Both the position numbers and the translations under genes were made by a program. This document shows positions 20,914-31,611 of a DNA stretch of 45,542 bases, in pieces. Positions within the stretch are counted from its first letter, which is position 1. Each line of letters opens with the position of its first letter. Location of the stretch: the NCBI GenBank assembly GCA_004802705.1, contig SGPL01000250.1:783-46324 (forward strand), given 5' to 3'. Below the pieces are notes generated by a model. It was not told the origin of the DNA, did not search any database, and saw only the letters and a program-made list of their open reading frames with translations. This DNA is from Bondarzewia mesenterica (lineage: Eukaryota > Basidiomycota > Agaricomycetes > Russulales > Bondarzewiaceae).

Positions 20914-23900
20914 ATGGACCCCAGCGAGATAGGAAAATTCGGAGCTCTTCGCCTCATGAAGCGTCACGAGCCTGAAGCCGTCATTGCTTCGTACCCCATT
21001 GACGAAGAAGAAGTGACATTTGGACGCGACCCGAAGTGCAGCGTTAGGCTTTACTACCCTTCAGTAAGTGCTATGCATGCAAAGATCATCTTTCAAGAGA
21101 GAAAGGTATGTACAGATTTCTTTCAACTTCAGTGTGGTGCTGAACATATCTCGCGAACCATCCGTCGCGGTCAGGCGTTTGTAGTCGTTCTAGGAGCGAA
21201 CGGCCTTTCAGTCGACGGCTGTCCTGTCTTTCCAAATGACTCTTCCTCTTCATCTCAGAATGCAACAACCATTCCTTTGACAAACAACTCAGAAATTGAA
21301 ATTCACAAGAAGCGCTTCCGCTTTGAATACCCACCCAAGGCCATCCGTGCCGCACTCCTGGCAACACCGTCGCCTGCGAAAAATGCCCGCCGGCGCACGC
21401 TCAGATTGTCTATGATCCAGAGCGCACACGTTTTCACACCGCGACCTAGCAAAAATCCAAGGGAGAACCTCCGCGTATTGCAGAGTCCAATCAAGTCCAT
21501 TGGCTCGCCGCTGAAAGCTGGACACCGCTCGCAGGAGGACGAGGACGAGGAGGACCCTATCATCCTGGTTGACGGAGACAATCCTCGTGTTGTCGAAGAA
21601 GAGAAGGACCTTGTCATTCTTGAAGACATTGAAGTGGAAGAGCCACCACAGCCGACAATTCGGCTCGAGGTTCAGAAGAAGACGGGTGAGCTAGGGGTTT
21701 CGAATTCATCAATTCGAACGCCTATGCGTGCCAGACAGGCTTCTGGAACCTTTTTTTCCTTCTGTGCCTCAGCCTCTACCTTCTGTGCAGCTCCAACCTC
21801 AGCAGTCACAGCAGTACCAGACTCCTCTTCGTCGACCGCCGCGTTCATCTCTACACCGAGCGGTGTTGATACGCTCCGCAAAGCGGGCAGCATTACGTGC
21901 GGAGATGGAGGACGAAGAGCGTGAGGTTGAGCAGAGCGTGGGTGCACTGCAGCCTTTAGCACCTGCGCTACTTGAGGCAGATGTAGAGGATGAAGACGCT
22001 GAGATGGAGGACCAACAGGAGGCAAGCGAGGAGGAGGAAAACGAGGAGGATGAAAAGCAGGAAGGAAGGGGGCCGATGTCTGGTTGGCAGAAAAGCTTTG
22101 AAGCTGTTCGAATGGCCTGGCCATTTCGCCGGTCGCAGTCACCGGAGAAGGGTTTGCAGCACGAAGAGCAGGACATCACAGAGGTGAGTTCTCGACTTTC
22201 ATCCTTTCTGGACTCGAGGGAATGTGGTATGCTGCAATACTGGCTGCATTGCCGGGGTATGTCCGACTGATGAACATCATGTTCTCGAACGACGCGTTTC
22301 TGATTTTCAGTTGAGACCTTTCTGCACCTGCGATCCATACCTGATATCTGTTGATGTGGGGGATGTTGGCCTTCACTATTTCTGGCATTAGAGGTCGCAC
22401 TTCTGCACTTCTTCGACATCACTGTTCCTAGTCGTCCTGTCGCTGACCGACCTTTCATCTCAGGCACAGGCTCCGGACGAGGACATCGAGGAAGGAGATC
22501 AAGAACAGTTTTCCAATGATCAAGAGGAAATACACGATCCCCAAGGGAATACTGATACGCAGGCCATATCTGCCGACGCCGATTCCGACCAACATAATTC
22601 GCATCAATTTACTCCACAACGTCCACAACGTCCGCATGGCGCTTTCATGACTCCCCAGGTGCAACGACAGGGTGGAGGTGTGAGGGGAGTTGGCAGGTAT
22701 TCGTTAGGCGGTGGTAGTGCCGAAGGGCCCCAGAGAGTGAGGTTGATACAGCCATGGAAAGTGAAGGATATTGTGGTTTCTGTCCCCGAGGAAGATGAAC
22801 AGAAGGAAGGTGATGATGCGGGGCCCGCTGGGGAGTTCGGGCTCCCGATGGCCGTGCGAGTGCGTGATGAGGAGAGGAAGGTAGGTGACGTCCTCGGTTG
22901 TATCAATATCTTTGTTGATGCATCTGGTTGAAATGTTGCCAGGCCATCCAGGAGCGTAGACGTTCTGCATTTGCGATGCCAGACACATTCTTCGGGCAGC
23001 ACATACCCGGTTCTCGTCGCACCTCCGCTGTTCCGCCTGCTACACCGGCCACATCTCCCAGCAAGGCTTGGGTCTCGCACAGAGATATCAAGGAAGAAGA
23101 CGAAGAGGATACCAGCGTTTTATTGGAAAGGATGAAGGATATGGTGGAGGGAATGAAGAGAAGGCGGAGTATGAGGATGGAAGAGGAGGCAAAGAAGGCC
23201 ACAATCGATGTGCTTAATGAGGAAGCGGAGGAGATGGAGGATGCTGAGCAGGCCGTCAGTGACGACGAAGAGGACGGGGGCTTTATTGTTGCCACAGAAG
23301 GCGATAATGCTTCCAGCGAGGGTGAGAAGGAAGAAACCTTGGAAGAACTCACGGAAACTGAACCTGAAGATGCTGGCGACTCGGATCCAATGGATGTGGT
23401 TGAAGGAGCCGTCGAAGACGATCAGCCCACTGATGATGAAGACCAGCATGAGCAGGAAGCTTTCATTGACAATAACCCTCGCTCTGCGCCTGCCACACCC
23501 TCCCGAGCACAGAGCACCTCTACTCAAGCACCGGCCCAAACTCCTTACATGGATGGCCTCAAACATATGTTTTCCACCGGGCAGGCGACAGCCTCCACCC
23601 CTCAATTGTCAGGTATGCGGGAGATGTACCTTCGCGAGCGTGCACACGAATCTGCAACCCCTACCTTCGAGGGTGTCGGCGAGATGATGTCTACGCCGCA
23701 GGCCTATCGTCATTACCAGAACATACACGAGTCGTCTGACGAGGCAGCGGATAGCCAGGAGGAGTCTAGTGACAGGGAACCTACGCCCACGCCCACACCC
23801 GCACCAGTACGGACTACAAGGGCTAGGAAGACGCCTGCCGCTCGAGTGAAGGCAGAGGCACCGACAGCAAGTAGGAGAACTCCTACTACTCGTTCATCAG

Positions 23901-25023
23901 CCAGGAAGGGAACGACAACTCCAGCGGGTGCAGATGTAACTCTTATGGCCGATGATGAGCTCACGCCTGAATTACCCCCTGCGAAGGGCTCATCAAAGAG
24001 TGCTAATGCACCGAAGGGTGCCATTGTGAGGAAGAGTCGAAGAGTCGAAAGTGAGATCAGCGGAGAGGTATGCAGTTTTCATGCATGCGTCTTCACAAGC
24101 TAACATCTCTCTTTCAGGAACGTGAACCTTCGGCATCGCTAGCTAAGGCGAATGCCAGAGGCAGGAGGGCTGCTCCTGTGAGCGTCTTCACTCTAATGAC
24201 ATTGATTTGTATATATGGCTGAGATTGACTATCACACGTGTAGGGCAAAGCTGCAAGCTCTAGATCATCGGCCAGGGCTCGAATGGATGAATTGAGTGAG
24301 GATGAAACTTCAGCGCCAAAGCCTGCTCGCCGCACCCGGACCGCTGCTGCATCTGGAGAATCTACTAGTAACGTCGCTCCTAAAGTCATTGGCAGGTCTC
24401 GCATCCCGAGCACTGCAGCGCCTGTGGCATCTGGTTCCGGGTCAGGAATACCTATGAAGATCGGTCCTCCGAAGGGTCGTAGGACAGTGGTCCGGGCCAC
24501 GCCTTCAGAAATCATCACCGATGCCTCGACGTCGAAAGAGCGCTCGACCAGGTCAAAAGAAACTGGTACTGATACGGTGTCGGACGATGATGACCCTCTT
24601 GACTCAATTGGTCGTTCAGACTCCCCCGAAATCGAACCACTTCCTCCTGCTAACAGGTTACGGCGTGGACGAAGCCGAACCGCTGAATCTGTCGAGGAGG
24701 AAGATGACAAGCCAAACGAGAAAGTAACTCGTAGCACCAGGGGCAGGAAGGCGCAGACTCCGGCTGCAGCTCCAAGTCGAAGCACGACGAAAGGTCGTGG
24801 GGCGTTGGTGAAGAAAGACACACCCGTTCCTGGGAACAAGGAGAACACACCTGAACGGCACAATGCGGAGGCGGAGGAAGAAGAAGAGGTTGCACCCAAA
24901 CCACCAGCTGCGAGAGTATCCAGGACGAGAAAAACCAAGGCGCAGAGTGAACCGGAGAAAGAAACTGCGATGGCGCCTAAGACGAGGGCTACGAGGACGA
25001 GGATTGCCAGTGCGCGGAAGTGA
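20914..25023 (+). CDS. FHA-domain chromosomal protein with Ki-67-like repeats and KEN box
   Basis: ATG at 20914 opens an FHA domain (phosphothreonine reader): KFGALRLMKRHEPEAVIASY, EEEVTFGRDPKCSVRLYYPS, VSAMHAKIIFQERK, with the usual G-R...S...H core. An intron (21106-21174) leads to AFVVVLGANGLSVDGCPV. Long, acidic and Ser/Pro-rich sequence follows, with RSSLHRAVLIRSAKRAALRA. At about 23545-23700 are three related pieces: TPYMDGLKHMFSTGQ, TPQLSGMREMYLRER and TPTFEGVGEMMSTP, resembling the TP..(G)..(K/R)E.F.TP core of Ki-67 repeats. The C-terminal third is basic with many TP/SP sites; KEN at 24838-24846 (GNKENTPE) is a candidate APC/C degron. Near 21690-21757 the frame changes. Either an intron (GTGAGC at 21687 to CCAG near 21734) or one extra T in T7 (21751-21757) explains it. 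Other introns start near 22183, 22881, 24066 and 24178. Stop at 25021-25023. Confidence 0.7.
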
Positions 25024-25513
25024 GCGGAGTGCCGCATCTGTCTGTGATTGTGATTTTGTCCGTGGCTGTGGGAGTTGAGAATGGTAGTGAAGGATTGTAT
25101 ATCAATCGCATCGGTGCTCAACCTGACTGAATAGTTAGTGATTTTGATTCCGACATGAAACTTGATCAGTGTTGAACGTTGAAATTTCAACGTTGAAAGT
25201 TGAACACATGCATCACATAGGACATCTTGTTCCCGCGATTTTCACTATTGATTCATTCTCAGGTCGTCTTTGTATCTGAAGAATAATGGCGGGAGACCAT
25301 TTTTCTTTGGAAACTGTATGTTCTCCGCGGAGCAATTCCTTTTTAGGCAATCCAAGAAGGATCACTTGTTCGAGCTTCCATGTTCGGTTCATGTCAAAAT
25401 GAATGCCGTTGAAGGTTTGCGCTATACCACCACGTACGTGCAGAAAACCTCAATATTCTCCCCCTGACAATTTCGACCCTCAAGTCGGATTTTTTTGCTC
25501 ATAGCGTTCCGAT
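25024..25513. other. intergenic region with perfect palindrome
   Basis: AT-rich region between the FHA gene and the UstYa-like gene. It includes the palindrome at 25175-25194. A small open frame at 25270-25467 has no features I can assign. Confidence 0.5.
25175..25194. repeat. perfect 20-base palindrome, AACGTTGAAATTTCAACGTT
   Basis: The block equals its own reverse complement, about 150 bases downstream of the FHA gene stop. GTTGAA-type hexamers repeat on both sides (25171-25204). It could form a hairpin in the 3' region of the transcript or be a dyad binding site; neither is shown. Confidence 0.8.
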
Positions 25514-26283
25514 ATGGCGGAAGATAGCTGGTTTTTATCACCACGAGTTATGTTTGTATCGAGCGCGGTCATGCTCATAGCGTCCGGGATAATGCAGTTC
25601 TTCACGGCATGGTCCTTAGTACAGCTCAAAATGCCACAGGACGTGCGCGATATGCAACACGCTGCAGAATGGACTGGACAAACACCAGAGCTGTTGCCAC
25701 TCCAACGCGAATACTGTAGGGATACACATACTCGAATTCCGTGATCTGTACAGACATATATCTTCCTAGCGTGGTTAGGGGACGATTATCCGCCAACACT
25801 GCCTCTTGATCTTCCTTCTGTTGCGCTCACTCTCGAGAACAGTCGGCACTACTCGCTAGACGAACCTGTGGCTGATGCAGAGTTCCAGTCCATCTATCCT
25901 GGGAAGTCTTCGGGGTTTGTCCGTCTTGGCCCCAAAAAGCGATTCTTTGGCCTCTCCATGTACCACCAAATCCATTGCCTGGACTCACTGCGCTCGCTGT
26001 GCTCGGTATGCGACCGCATGGTGAACATCGCCTTGGCCAGTCAGGAAACGCTCACTGGGAGATGGACCATGTGCATCATTGCTTGAATTACTTGCGTCAA
26101 ACGATCTTGTGTGCGGCAGATTTGACCTTGGAGCCGGAAGTGGAGGAGGGATCGAATGATGCGGGAGAGGGATTGGGCGCAACACATGTATGCAAGGATT
26201 GGAGTTTGGTTTATCGGTATGTGGAGGATAATCTTGAAGATTGGGAAGCATGGAGATTTAACCGGACCGGGACGTCGGGCTAA
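25514..26283 (+). CDS. UstYa-like (DUF3328) membrane protein
   Basis: UstYa-family proteins are copper-dependent oxidases that modify or cyclise fungal ribosomal peptides (ustiloxin, dikaritins) and some other metabolites. ATG at 25514 is followed by one hydrophobic helix, VMFVSSAVMLIASGIMQFFT. An intron (donor near 25714, acceptor CTAG near 25770) joins to WLGDDYPPTLPLDLPSVALT. Both family motifs are present: HQIHC (25964-25977) in MYHQIHCLDSLR and HVHHC (26068-26082) in HVHHCLNYLRQTILCAADLT, then CKDWSLVYRYVEDNLEDWEAW. Between the motifs the frame changes near 25980-26000. A 35-base intron (GTATGC...GCCAG) would fix it, or a one-base error would join ALAVLGMRPHGEH. No precursor peptide with Kex2-type repeats, P450 or methyltransferase was found nearby, so a cluster is not supported. 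Confidence 0.8.
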
Positions 26284-26778
26284 GAGGCGTAAGTAGATCT
26301 TGCGAGTTGAAGCAAGTGGACCTATATGGCTGCCTTTGGCGGTTGTCTTGTTATAAAATCTTGCTGAGGCAAACGGGTGGCGAGATACGATTTGGGAAGT
26401 CTAGTGCTGCTGCGAGGCATCATTGGATCCTATGCGGTGAGATCTGGTGTTGGTGTTGGTGAGTTTAAAGATGTTCAAGCCACGAGGTGACTATTGCTTC
26501 TTTTGATGGTGAGAAGCTAGGTGAGCGTCGCTTTACCATCCATCATCTCTTCCGCTGTTCCTCCTTATCTAACGATTTGTTAATCTCAGTCGAGTGAGAT
26601 GCTCGTTAATTGGCAAGGAAACAGAAATCAAGCCTCTTGTGTGATGTACTGGTTGTTTGATGCCATGCGAGTATCACGATACGCTGTCACTGACCCGGCT
26701 TCAGCGTCATGTCCATTGTACTTTTAAGAGCATCGCATTCCACAGACCCTCGACATCCTCTTTCTCCCCCCCCTCACA
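26284..26778. other. intergenic between two membrane-protein genes
   Basis: No coding sequence was recognised. The C/T-rich tract just before 26779 (26755-26775) fits a fungal transcription start or leader. Confidence 0.5.
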
Positions 26779-28633
26779 ATGCCTTTTTCCGACGAAGATG
26801 GTTCTGCCTCTTTGGTTTCTCTAGAACGCGCGCAAACCTTTCGTGTGCGTTCTGCTTTCTACTGTGTGACTAGAACCGGTCATGGCTGATGGACATCTCT
26901 GCATACAGTATGTATTGGGTAATATCCCTTGTCGTTCTCGTTTTTCTTCTTCTGGTGACGAGGCTCTTGACGTTCCTTTTACAGTTGCGAGCATGGTAGT
27001 ATTGGTATGTTCCTTGACTAATTTTCACTTTTTGGTATTAAACACAAAAGGAGTAAGGTTCATGACTGGCTCATTCTCTTTGGCGAAGAAGCGAGTCACT
27101 ATCTTCAACTCATCCCTTGTGCTCACAATGCTGATCAACGAGAGATAGGTCGACTTGATATGGAGGGCACGCTGGACGGTTCCGAAGGTCATCTTCATCA
27201 TAAGCCGATATGCTCCTTTCATGGACCTCACTGTCGACGTTTACCGTGCGTCTAGATCAATCAACTTTTTGTGGATTGACTCCCTTTAACGATGTATTCT
27301 CAGATACATTGAATGTGAACTCAAGCCCGCAGGTGCACTTTCTCCATCACGGCATATAGATTCGGGTCGAGTCACTAATAGGTGTATCATTGTGCAGACG
27401 TGTCGGCTGACATATGCCGTCATCAGCTGTAATTCTCCCGTTTTCCTACGTCAACCATGGGAATTGAAGACTTTATCTCTAGCGTCAATGGTCATAGGAA
27501 TGGCACTCAGCGAAAGTGAGACAATGCGCCCCAATTGGATATTCTGACTTATGACATCTTCTAGTTGTCATGATTCTGCGCACATATGCACTCTTTGATC
27601 GTTCAAAGCGAGTCCTCCTTGGCCTTGGTGGCCTTTGGATTGCACGTCAAATGTCTCTTTCAGCTCTTGTTTTCTCACAAATGGCTGGAAATAGGTTCTA
27701 TTCGGCTCCAGTTTAGGTTTGACTGGTGTCAGCCTCTCGCGATATCATCCGCGTACGTATCAAGTGGCCTTGATTGTTCGTATAACACAATCCCTAAATT
27801 TGACCCTCTTTACATCACGACGATGTCCACAGCCGGCTTCCCTGGATGTGAGGCCGAGATTACGGACACGACAATCCAGATCGGCGCCTTTGCAGCTTTG
27901 CTTTTCATGGAGACTGGTGAGTAACACCCGATTCCATGTGCCATTGTTTGTGCGGTTGATACGGGCACAAACAGTCATTGTGACTCTCACTGTTTGGAGG
28001 GCCTTTCTTCAGAGAAAATGTAAGCTAAGTTATCAGTTTTGATGCTCTCTCAGTGGCTGATGCAGGATGTAATGCAGCAAGATATAGACATGATTCATTC
28101 GGCTTGGTCTTTCGGACCCTATATCTAGACGGTGAGTGTCATCACATTCGTGAATTATGATGACGCCCGCTAATCTACTCTGACAGGAATATTTTTCTAC
28201 CTTGTTCTCCTCTGTCAGTAAACCCACTAACCTTTTATCAAACGTCCGAAAAATAATCCATCGTTTGTAGGCTTCTCGTACATCAACATTACCTTCGTCC
28301 TCTTGTCTGCTTCTAACAAACTCGTATGCACGTTCTTTTTTTCGCTGGCAGAAATATGGTGTTAAGAACTGTATCTCATTCTTCAGCCGGAATTCACTCA
28401 CATTTTTGTTGCGTCAGTTATCTCAACATGGTTGCCTCGACGATCCGACTGACTAAAATTTTCTCGTTTGTAGCCCGATGCGAGTCTTCCACGCTCTCCT
28501 CTCCTGCCGCATAATGATCAACATCCGGCGCATCGTGAGCCAGCATGCTTCTCTTGCACCGCCTACCAAAATCAAGGCCCAAACATGCATGGCCGTTAAT
28601 GCCCCTGCCGAAGCCGAACCGGCTCCATGTTAA
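26779..28633 (+). CDS. DUF6533-type multi-helix membrane protein
   Basis: Many short exons read into a protein of the Agaricomycete seven-helix type with a DUF6533-like N-terminus; members are predicted plasma-membrane proteins of unknown role. ATG at 26779 starts MPFSDEDGSASLVSLERAQ. Then come VASMVVL / VHDWLILFGEEASHYLQLIP, VDLIWRARWTVPKVIFIISR and YAPFMDLTVDVY, which match the typical YDw....EE..liW...w...k.lF...RY block. Later helices include VVMILRTYALFDRSKRVLLG, TTIQIGAFAALLFMET, TVIVTLTVWRAFLQ and GFSYINITFVLLSASNK. The last exon reads RVFHALLSCRIMINIRRIVS, the usual C-terminal helix of this family, and stops at 28631-28633. Introns are about 50-60 bases; individual joins are by eye. 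It lies downstream of the UstYa-like gene on the same strand, without evidence of a shared function. Confidence 0.6.
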
Positions 28634-30076
28634 GTTAGGGCGCGAGAGGCTGACGTGGACTTCTGTGTTTTTCCTGCGCACTTTACAAATATACCCGGGA
28701 TTTACGAATATACCTAGGATACAATCAACATGGAAGGCAGCTATTTGGTTATAAATGACTCATGTTGTAATTGGTAGTTGGGAGGACCTATGGCAGATGA
28801 AAGTGTATTACTATAATTATTCACGGGATCGTGTTCTATCATTTACTTATCCATCCTTGTCCGTCTGCACTGGACACAGTTGCTCTGTATTTTTGTCCTG
28901 TAGTCCGGGTCGCGTTTGCTGCCAGTCGCGCTTCGACTTTCGAGATACTATATCATACATAAACCGGGAAGTTAGTCGGTTGCACTTACATTTTTCACCT
29001 GTCTTGATCCCTTGACCGGTATTTCCGGATGATCGATGATCGATGAGGATCGAGGTAGATGTGCAAGGCCTCCAAGCGGACATCAGCATACTATGGCAAT
29101 ATACCGATTCCCACTGCTTTGCCTTCGCCACAAACCTGCCAATGGATGAATCGGATCGCCTTCGAAGATGTGCTTCCGGCTTAAACCTGATTGGCTCATG
29201 TATCCGTTTTGTTTTGTTTCCACCTAAGTGCAAAATGGAGTGTGTTGCGTCCCCACTATCCTTCATCAATTTCTTATGATCCTTGGAGGAGGTAGTTGTA
29301 TGCTATGACCCTAGCATTGCTAGTAGCATCCCTCGCTCGCTCTTATACTAATTGAGCTCCCATCGCCGGCAGACGTGCTGACGCGTCCCTCTCGTTGAAT
29401 AGTGCCGAGCCTGCTCCCCTCCGGAGAACACTTCTGTGCATGTGCCTTCAAAATCACTGAAATAACGAGACGAGCGACTAAAAGGGCCCAAGAAGATTCA
29501 GAAAATTGACGCTTCCAAGGTACGAGGGGTAGATAGTAAGCTAGCCTTTGAGTCATACGAAGAGTGAAGTCAAGCATGGCAATGAGCCTTTAATGGGATG
29601 GCTCAAGGATGGTTCGCGCAACTTTCGCGCAGGTTCGCCGCTTCGCGTGGAACCGCGATTAGGGCCCGATCTTAAAGTGCCGCGTGCGCGGAAAGTGGAT
29701 TCGGACCCAATTCATCCAAGTCATCGAGTTGAGGTACTACACATCAATAATTTTGGCCAAAAAAATTCTGAAAGCAAGATTTATCCAATAACTAATGTTC
29801 CCCACCCGGGAAATAACGAATAAAAAAGCGACCTGCAGACTACAAGTATGTACTGGGGCAGGCAACATACCCATCATGCACGGAATCTGTCTGTGATGAA
29901 GGCACTAGATGCATGCGAGGAGTACTGACAGTCGCCAGGAGGGATAGAGGGTTCCTGATGAGCCAGAAAAGGGCGACGATCTAGCAGCAGGATATGGGGC
30001 ATGCAACACTAGCAGTGATGGATGGGCCCGGAGCAGATGGCAAGTATTCGCCATGGTAGACAACACCGACCGTTGC
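28634..30076. other. gene-poor accessory stretch
   Basis: No convincing gene was seen. Open frames at 28755, 29043, 29320 and 29548 show no family features. A short GATCGAT-type repeat (about 29030-29055) is present. No long terminal repeats or target-site duplications could be found by eye. Confidence 0.5.
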
Positions 30077-31568
30077 TTAATGACCATCTAGGACTTGAAT
30101 CCTTACAAGAACGCCGGTTAATAACGTTGGGGGCCGCATCGTTGACCTTTTGGAAGGGGCTTCGTCCCCGTATTCTGTACTTGAAAGGTGGTGCGTGCGG
30201 GTTTGATGCAGCGTGGGGAAAAAGTCTTCGTCCTCTTCGCAGTCGAAATCCTTGAAAGGTCGCCAATTGGAACAGCCTGTGATGCAACGCAGGTAAGTAT
30301 CATTGGATCTCATAAACACAATCCCCAGTACGCGCCCTGATGAATAGGTTAGACCTTGGAAATAAGTACGACCAATATATTTGCATGGCTGCTCACCTGG
30401 ACGATGTCGCATTACCCCAGACTCTATTGCAAAGGCACGGCGCACAAAGACGACAGTGCCCTTCAGTATCAGAAACGAAGTGAACATGTAATGATTAGAT
30501 GTCGGGAGGTAGAAGAGCGAAGATAGATGCGACGCACCTGTCCGTTCCAGTGCGGCAACAGACGTTACCCAGGAGATATCCAACCCTGTTCTCTTGGAAC
30601 GTAGGAATGACAAATGGCGCGAGCCCGGCAGCAGAATACCCGCCAGTCATGTCGAGTAGCATCAGGATGACCGTTGTCTAACGAGAGCGTCAATTAAAAT
30701 GGCGATGCAGAAGAGACGATTGAGAATTGGGGAGTTGAGATATGCTTCAGAGGGCCTTTTGTACCAAGAGAACAAAAGCCTGTTTGGGGGCTGCGCCGCG
30801 TTCATAAAATTCGAAGGGACAAAGCGGCCATGCCATCTTGTGGCCAAGTCAAAGGCGAGTCAATTTAATTTGCATTGCCATGTAGAGCATAACCGGACGC
30901 TGCATCACGTATGGAGAGTCGAGACGACCTTCCCGATGACGGTACACGAGAACACCAGATGAGATGTAAAGCAGCCCGCCCCGGCAGAGTCATGCAATAG
31001 CAGTGATTGAACGCGAAGACAGGATCATACTCACCTATTACCCTGAGACCGCTGTACTTGCATTGTACCGTGGCCGGTGGTTGTTTTCGCGGGGAATGCG
31101 GCCCGTGCGGACACTGGTCAGGTTTAATTCAGGGCTGACCGCAATCGTTCGAGTCCATGCCGCCGCAAGAGTCATGGGCGGATGTAATTGCCTGTGAAAC
31201 GGTCAAAGAATCCTGGAATCTCCGTCAGTAGGCTTTTTGAAGCAAAAAAAAATTGTTCGAATGGTGAGAAGGAAGGGAAAGAAGCTGACCTTTGAGAATG
31301 CATGAACCGCATTTAGTCGGTTTCTGTACACAAGTCGAAAGGTGAGGACAAGTACGCGGAGACCCACGGAGGAAAGAGTTAGAATTGCTGATATGATAAG
31401 CAGATAGAGAGAGTAGCTCGACGGAGTCCATATCTCTGCCATAGTATAAATGCATATAGCTCCTAAAGAAGGCGAGTAATTCGTCGCAAGTATAACATGA
31501 GGGCCCCATTTGAACGAAACAAGAGTCTGTGGAAATTGTGCGAGAACGAGAATACCCTGTATTCTCAT
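30077..31568 (-). CDS. probable multi-exon membrane protein, unrecognised
   Basis: The start at 31568 reads MRIQGILVLAQFPQTLVSF, then YSLYLLIISAILTLSSVGLR, VLVLTFRLVYRNRLNAVHAF: at least two hydrophobic segments in one exon, ending at donor GTCAGC near 31290. Later minus-strand pieces continue the character: DRFTGNYIRPMTLAAAWTRT (about 31205-31150) and ILNRLFCIAILIDALV near 30700. Near 30600-30670 is VILMLLDMTGGYSAAGLAPF, then VIPTFLENRVGYLLGNVCC. The topology resembles the second half of DUF6533-type proteins, whose last helix is also followed by an (S/N)R-type motif, but the diagnostic N-terminal block is missing. I could not join all exons cleanly, so truncation or decay is possible. Confidence 0.35.
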
Positions 31569-31611
31569 AGGATCATAAGGTTATGAGAGTCCGAAAACAA
31601 ATCTCACTTCG

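Noticed and set aside
21799..22467. 222-residue minus-strand frame rich in serine
   Set aside because: It lies opposite the acidic Glu-rich region of the FHA protein; GAG/GAA codons read backwards give Ser/Leu repeats.
24114..25190. 358-residue open frame on the minus strand
   Set aside because: It is the antisense shadow of the FHA gene's C-terminal exons, which read as coding in the sense direction with splice sites and a stop. The antisense product has only Ser/Leu/Val-rich low-complexity sequence.
25514..28633. A fungal RiPP biosynthetic cluster around the UstYa-like gene
   Set aside because: Only one tailoring-type gene is present. The neighbour is a generic DUF6533-type membrane protein, and no repeat-bearing secreted precursor was found.
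28634..30076. LTR retrotransposon in the gene-poor stretch
   Set aside because: No reverse transcriptase, integrase or gag motif was found on either strand, and no paired long repeats could be seen.
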